Shown here piece after piece: positions 60,469-64,000 of a stretch of DNA of 64,000 bases. Position 1 is the stretch's first letter. The number at the start of each line of letters is the position of its first letter. Where the stretch lies: positions 1 to 64,000 of the forward strand of contig NZ_JAGIOC010000001.1 of the NCBI RefSeq assembly GCF_017876515.1, read 5' to 3'. Source of the stretch: Brachybacterium fresconis (lineage in GTDB: Bacteria > Actinomycetota > Actinomycetes > Actinomycetales > Dermabacteraceae). The notes below the pieces were generated by a model. It made no database searches, was not told the origin of the DNA, and was given only the letters and a program-made list of their open reading frames with translations. A program made the position numbers and the translations under genes.

Positions 60469-62349
60469 TCAGCCGAGGTTGCGGGCGGACCGCTCGATGA
60501 CGGCCAGCCACTCCTTGCGCGCCTCGAGCGCCGCCTCCGCCTCGGCGATCTTCGCGGGGTCCCCGCCGGCACGGGCCCTGTCCAGATCCTCCTCGTAGGA
60601 GGCGATCGCCGAGTGCAGCTGCGAGGAGGCGCCCTCGACCCGGGCCCGGGTGCGCGGGTCCGTGCGGCGCCACTCGTCCTGCTCGGCGTCCTTCAGGGAG
60701 CGCTCGACCCGACGCAGCCGGTCGTCGATGCGGCGCATGTCCCCGCGGGGAACCTTGCCGGCCTCTTCCCAGCGATCCTGGATGGACCGCAGCGAGGCCT
60801 TGGCGGTCTCGAGGTCCTGCTGCGGATCGATGGCCTCGGCCTCCGTGAGCAGCGCCTCCTTGGCCCGGAGGTTCTCCCGCTGCTCGGCCTCGAGCTGGTG
60901 GAGGTCGGCATTGCGGGCATCGAAGAAGCGGTCCTGGGCGGCCTTGAACCGCTTCCACTGGGCGTCGTCCTTCTTGCGGCTGCCGCGCGGAGCACGTCGC
61001 CACTCGCCCATCAGGTCCTTGTAGGCCCGGACCGTCGGGCCCCAGTCGGTGGAGTCCTGCATCTCCTCGGCGCGGACGATGAGGGTCTCCTTGAGCTCCG
61101 CGGCCTCGGTGTGCTTCTCGTCGAGCTCGGAGAAGAACTGCTTGCGCATCCGGTCGAAGGTGGATCTCGCCGCGGACAGCCGCTTCCACAGCGCCTCTTC
61201 GGTGGGGCGGTCCAGGGAGACGTCCTCGGTCTGCATCGACTTCCAGGTCGGCACCATCTGTCGCATCGTGTCCCCGGCGTTCTTCCAGGAGATCTGCTCG
61301 GGATCGGTGGCGACCAGCGCCTCGATGGACTCGACGAACTCGGTGCGCCGCCGGGTGGCCGCCTCGCGCGCCTCGGCCCGCTTGGCCTCGAGCGCCTGGA
61401 TCTTGCCCTTGGCGTTCTCCCGCAGCTCGTGCGCCCGGGACCGCAGTGCCGGGATGTCCCCGACGACCTGGGGCTCCTTCATGTTCTTGCGCAGGTTCTC
61501 CAGCAGACGGTTGAGCTCGTTCTGCGTGTGCTCCGGGGCGTTGAGGGTGGTCTGGGTGAGGTCGAGGAAGGCGACCAGGTCCAGGTAGCCGCGGGCGTAG
61601 GGCTCCAGCGCCTGGTCGTGGTCCGACTCCGTGGTGGTGCCGATGGTGCGCACCTGCGTGCCGTCCTGGACGGTGACGGTGCCGTCCTCGGCGACGGAGC
61701 CGAAGGCCTTGGCGGCCGCCAGATCCTCCGGCGCGTACTCGGTCACCGGGGCTGCCACGGGCAGCAGGGCAGCGGAGGGCTTCTTGCCCGCGAGCGCCGC
61801 AGGGGACGGCACGGCGGGCTTGGGCCCCGATGCCGCCGGCGTGGGGCCCGGTGTCGCAGGCCTATGGCCCGGTGCCGCCGGCGTGGGGCCCGGTGTCGCA
61901 GGCGTGGGGCCCGGTGCCGGGTGGGGGCGCGGTGATGGGGTGGCGGCTGCGGCGGGGGTCGGATCCGTGCCCTCTGCGGGCGCCGCCTGCTCGGGAGCGT
62001 GCGCCGCAGGTGTCGATCCGGCCGCTGGGGGAGCGGTCTCCTGATCGGAGGTCGTCGCGGCGTCTTCCGGGGTCGGCACCTCCCCGTCCTGGTCCTCGCG
62101 GGCATCCGTCGGGGTCTCGTCGACGCGCTCGGGGTCTGCAGCGGCCGGGGGCTGCTGCTCGGGCGCGGGCGTCTCGGAGGCCGACGTCTCGGAGGCCGAC
62201 GGCTCGGGCCCGGCCGGCGCGGAGGCATTCTGCTCCGTCGCGGCCTGTTCGGGGGCCGGCTGCTCGGGCTCAGGGGACTGGTCGGTCGCCGGATCGCGGG
62301 GCTGATCGGCGGGATGCGGCGCGGGGAGGGGAGTCTCGGACTCGCTCAC
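60469..62349 (-). CDS. DUF349 domain-containing protein
   Basis: 626 aa from a GTG with AAGGAG 7 nt upstream. Residues 1 to about 200 are a Pro/Ala/Glu/Ser-rich disordered region, including a 7-residue repeat (PGPTPAT/PAA type) encoded by 21-nt DNA repeats at 61819-61923. The rest is long charged helices containing several DUF349 units (recognisable as YKDLMGEWRRAPRGSRKKDDAQWKRFKAAQDRFF and similar W..F spaced blocks). DUF349 proteins are widespread in actinobacteria and mostly uncharacterised. A coiled-coil scaffold or nucleic-acid role is possible but not shown. The gene stands between rel and hisS on the opposite strand. Confidence 0.88.
   Translation of the reverse strand: MSESETPLPAPHPADQPRDPATDQSPEPEQPAPEQAATEQNASAPAGPEPSASETSASETPAPEQQPPAAADPERVDETPTDAREDQDGEVPTPEDAATTSDQETAPPAAGSTPAAHAPEQAAPAEGTDPTPAAAATPSPRPHPAPGPTPATPGPTPAAPGHRPATPGPTPAASGPKPAVPSPAALAGKKPSAALLPVAAPVTEYAPEDLAAAKAFGSVAEDGTVTVQDGTQVRTIGTTTESDHDQALEPYARGYLDLVAFLDLTQTTLNAPEHTQNELNRLLENLRKNMKEPQVVGDIPALRSRAHELRENAKGKIQALEAKRAEAREAATRRRTEFVESIEALVATDPEQISWKNAGDTMRQMVPTWKSMQTEDVSLDRPTEEALWKRLSAARSTFDRMRKQFFSELDEKHTEAAELKETLIVRAEEMQDSTDWGPTVRAYKDLMGEWRRAPRGSRKKDDAQWKRFKAAQDRFFDARNADLHQLEAEQRENLRAKEALLTEAEAIDPQQDLETAKASLRSIQDRWEEAGKVPRGDMRRIDDRLRRVERSLKDAEQDEWRRTDPRTRARVEGASSQLHSAIASYEEDLDRARAGGDPAKIAEAEAALEARKEWLAVIERSARNLG
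61819..61923 (-). repeat. 21-nt in-frame tandem repeat, five units
   Basis: Units start at 61819, 61840, 61861, 61882 and 61903. The second and fourth are identical. Each encodes seven residues of a Pro/Ala/Gly/Thr-rich linker in the DUF349 protein. Confidence 0.92.
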
Positions 62350-62589
62350 GGTTGAGCTCCTTCGAAGGGATCCGCTGCAGGGCGGGACACTGCCGCCACG
62401 ATCGGCGGCCGGGCAGGCACGTGGGCGCACTTCCGGGGGAGGGCGGACCACGTCCCGGAACTCTACAGTGAGCAGAGCATGGGGACCCCGCCCGTCCGGG
62501 GCGATCGACGGGTGCCGCTGTCGGGGATCCGTCGGCGATAATGGGTCCTTGCCGCTTTCCGCGCCGACCCCGAGAAGGATGTGCCCCGC
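62350..62589. other. Divergent DUF349-hisS promoter region
   Basis: No gene is supported. Overlapping -10-like boxes face opposite ways at 62460-62469 (TAGAGT on minus, TACAGT on plus). A second plus-strand candidate, GATAAT, lies at 62537-62542, nearer hisS. GAGAAGGAT at 62572-62580 is the hisS ribosome binding site. Confidence 0.45.
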
Positions 62590-63975
62590 ATGGCGAAGAC
62601 CCCGAAGAAGTCCGGCCTGTCCGGATTCCCGGAATGGCTCCCGGCCGAACGTCTCGTCGAGCAGCACGTGATCGACGTGTTCCGCGAGGTGGCCGAGCTC
62701 CACGGGTTCTCGGGCATCGAGACGCGCTCCGTGGAGCCGCTGGAGCAGCTGCTGCGCAAGGGAGAGATCGACAAGGAGGTCTACGTCCTGCGTCGGCTGC
62801 ACGCCGAGGAGACCGGGACCGCTGCCGACGACTCCGGAGCGGATCCCGCGCGCACCCTCGGGCTGCACTTCGACCTGACCGTCCCCCTGGCGCGCTATGT
62901 CCTCGAGCACCAGAACGATCTGGCCTTCCCGCTGCGCCGCTTCCAGATCCAGAAGGTGTGGCGTGGGGAGCGCCCCCAGGACGGACGGTTCCGGGAGTTC
63001 TACCAGGCCGATCTCGATGTGATCGGCCAGGACACCCTGCCAGGCCACATCGAGGCCGAGGTCGCCGTGGTGATGGCCGAGATCCTCGACCGTCTGCCGC
63101 TGCCGACCGTCACGATCCACGCCAATACCCGCCGTCTCTCGGAGGGATTCTTCCGCTCGCTGGGGCTGGAGGACCACGCCGCCGTGCTGCGCTGCCTCGA
63201 CAAGCTGCCCAAGATCGGCCCGGACGCCGTGCGCGAGCTGCTCGTGGGGGAGATCGGGGCGACGCAGCAGCAGGCGCAGGCCTGCCTGGACTTCGCCTCG
63301 ATCCGCACCCGCGACGACTCCTTCGCCCAGCGCGTCCGCGAGCTCGGCGGCACCGGGGAGATGATTGAGCAGGGCATCGCCGAGCTGACCGCGGTGCTGG
63401 AGAGGGTCGAGGCCGCCGTCCCCGGGGTGATCCTCGCGGATCTCTCCATCGCGCGCGGCCTGGACTACTACACCGGCACCGTGTTCGAGACCTTCGTGTC
63501 CGGGCACGAGTCCCTGGGCTCGATCTGCTCCGGGGGCCGCTATGACTCCCTGGCCACCGACAACCGGCACACCTATCCCGGCGTCGGGCTGTCGATCGGT
63601 TTGTCCCGGCTGGTCTCCCGGATGCTCTCGGCGGATCTCGCCCGCGCCTCGCGCTCGGTGCCGACCTGTGTGCTGGTGGCCGTCCTGGACGAGCAGTCCC
63701 GTCCGGCCAGCGATGCCGTCGCCCGGCAGCTGCGGGGTCGCGGGATCTCGACCGAGGTGGCCCCCACCGCCACGAAGTTCGGCAAGCAGATCCGGTATGC
63801 GGACCGCCGCGGGATCCCCTTCGTCTGGTTCCCGGGCGAGGAGGGCAGCTCCGGCGAGGTCAAGGACATCCGCACCGGTGAGCAGGCGAGCGCCGATCCC
63901 GCGACGTGGGAACCCTCGGCCCGGGACCGTCGGGCGCAGATCCTGCCCGGCGGCGAGGACGGGCCGACGTCCTGA
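62590..63975 (+). CDS. hisS: Histidine-tRNA ligase
   Basis: 461 aa; common bacterial HisRS is about 420-430. Class II core: motif 1 region VEPLEQLL, the LGLHFDLTVPLARYV histidine site, motif 2 FQIQKVWRGERPQDGRFREFYQADLDVIG, the HisA block RGLDYYTGTVFE, and motif 3 GVGLSIGLSRLVSRM. The C-terminal anticodon domain ends near 430, followed by a short extra tail. An insertion of about 10 residues (ADDSGADPAR) precedes the histidine site. The ATG at 62590 is chosen because AAGGAT is 9 nt upstream; GTG 62581 abuts the ribosome binding site. It charges tRNA-His. Confidence 0.95.
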   Translation: MAKTPKKSGLSGFPEWLPAERLVEQHVIDVFREVAELHGFSGIETRSVEPLEQLLRKGEIDKEVYVLRRLHAEETGTAADDSGADPARTLGLHFDLTVPLARYVLEHQNDLAFPLRRFQIQKVWRGERPQDGRFREFYQADLDVIGQDTLPGHIEAEVAVVMAEILDRLPLPTVTIHANTRRLSEGFFRSLGLEDHAAVLRCLDKLPKIGPDAVRELLVGEIGATQQQAQACLDFASIRTRDDSFAQRVRELGGTGEMIEQGIAELTAVLERVEAAVPGVILADLSIARGLDYYTGTVFETFVSGHESLGSICSGGRYDSLATDNRHTYPGVGLSIGLSRLVSRMLSADLARASRSVPTCVLVAVLDEQSRPASDAVARQLRGRGISTEVAPTATKFGKQIRYADRRGIPFVWFPGEEGSSGEVKDIRTGEQASADPATWEPSARDRRAQILPGGEDGPTS

Positions 63976-64000
63976 CGGCGTGGATGACCTGAGTCACATC

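Overview
The window is chromosomal DNA from a high-GC actinobacterium. The 16S rRNA, the 23S rRNA with the large actinobacterial insertion in its middle, GC-rich third codon positions, and gene orders shared with Micrococcales and Mycobacterium (tlyA-nadK-recN-steA-steB-pyrG-NUDIX; yebC-ruvCAB-yajC-secDF-apt-rel) all point to Micrococcales. The 16S and the treX/Y/Z, BCCT and long-HisRS content suggest a Brachybacterium-like member of Dermabacteraceae. That placement is by recognition, not by a search.

Layout. Positions 1-5378 are one complete rrn operon (16S-23S-5S, no spacer tRNA) with recognisable RNase III processing stalks and a strong terminator. From 5772 to 20454 runs a long, tightly overlapping housekeeping operon: TPR protein, HAD phosphatase, TlyA rRNA methylase, NAD kinase, RecN, the SteA/SteB cell-division pair, a three-gene membrane/glycan cassette (divergent MraY/WecA-like transferase, MurJ-like flippase, GT4 glycosyltransferase), CTP synthase and an ADP-ribose-type NUDIX hydrolase. 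Where Mycobacterium continues with xerD, this genome carries a sugar ABC transporter (20593-24327). Next come RNase D with DUF3000, MsrB, an alpha/beta hydrolase, a RibD-like reductase and a ZapE-type ATPase.

A probable sugar-acid catabolic cluster (30314-35349) combines a GntR/FCD regulator, a beta-hydroxyacid dehydrogenase, two SDRs (one KduD-like), a DgoA-like KDPGal aldolase and a D-2-hydroxyacid dehydrogenase. A perfect palindrome lies in its divergent promoter region. It is followed by a treX-treY-treZ operon on the minus strand (41986 to 35435), which makes trehalose from glycogen, and by a divergent tRNA locus (2 tRNAs on minus, 4 on plus). A BCCT osmolyte transporter comes next, so osmoprotection genes flank the tRNAs.

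The last part (45481-63975) is information processing and secretion: thrS, a HIT hydrolase, a PrsW-like protease, yebC-ruvC-ruvA-ruvB with a LexA-type box at ruvA, yajC-secD-secF, apt, rel, an orphan AbiEi-like protein, a DUF349 protein and hisS. No insertion sequence, prophage, CRISPR array or complete defence system was seen.

The most notable regulatory pattern is a set of starts with a TANNNT (once CANNNT) box ending 6-8 nt upstream and no clear ribosome binding site, which suggests leaderless mRNAs. The most interesting functional lead is the PNPT-MurJ-GT4 cassette beside steA/steB. I see no clearly undescribed system; the rest is a well-ordered core genome with a few accessory insertions.
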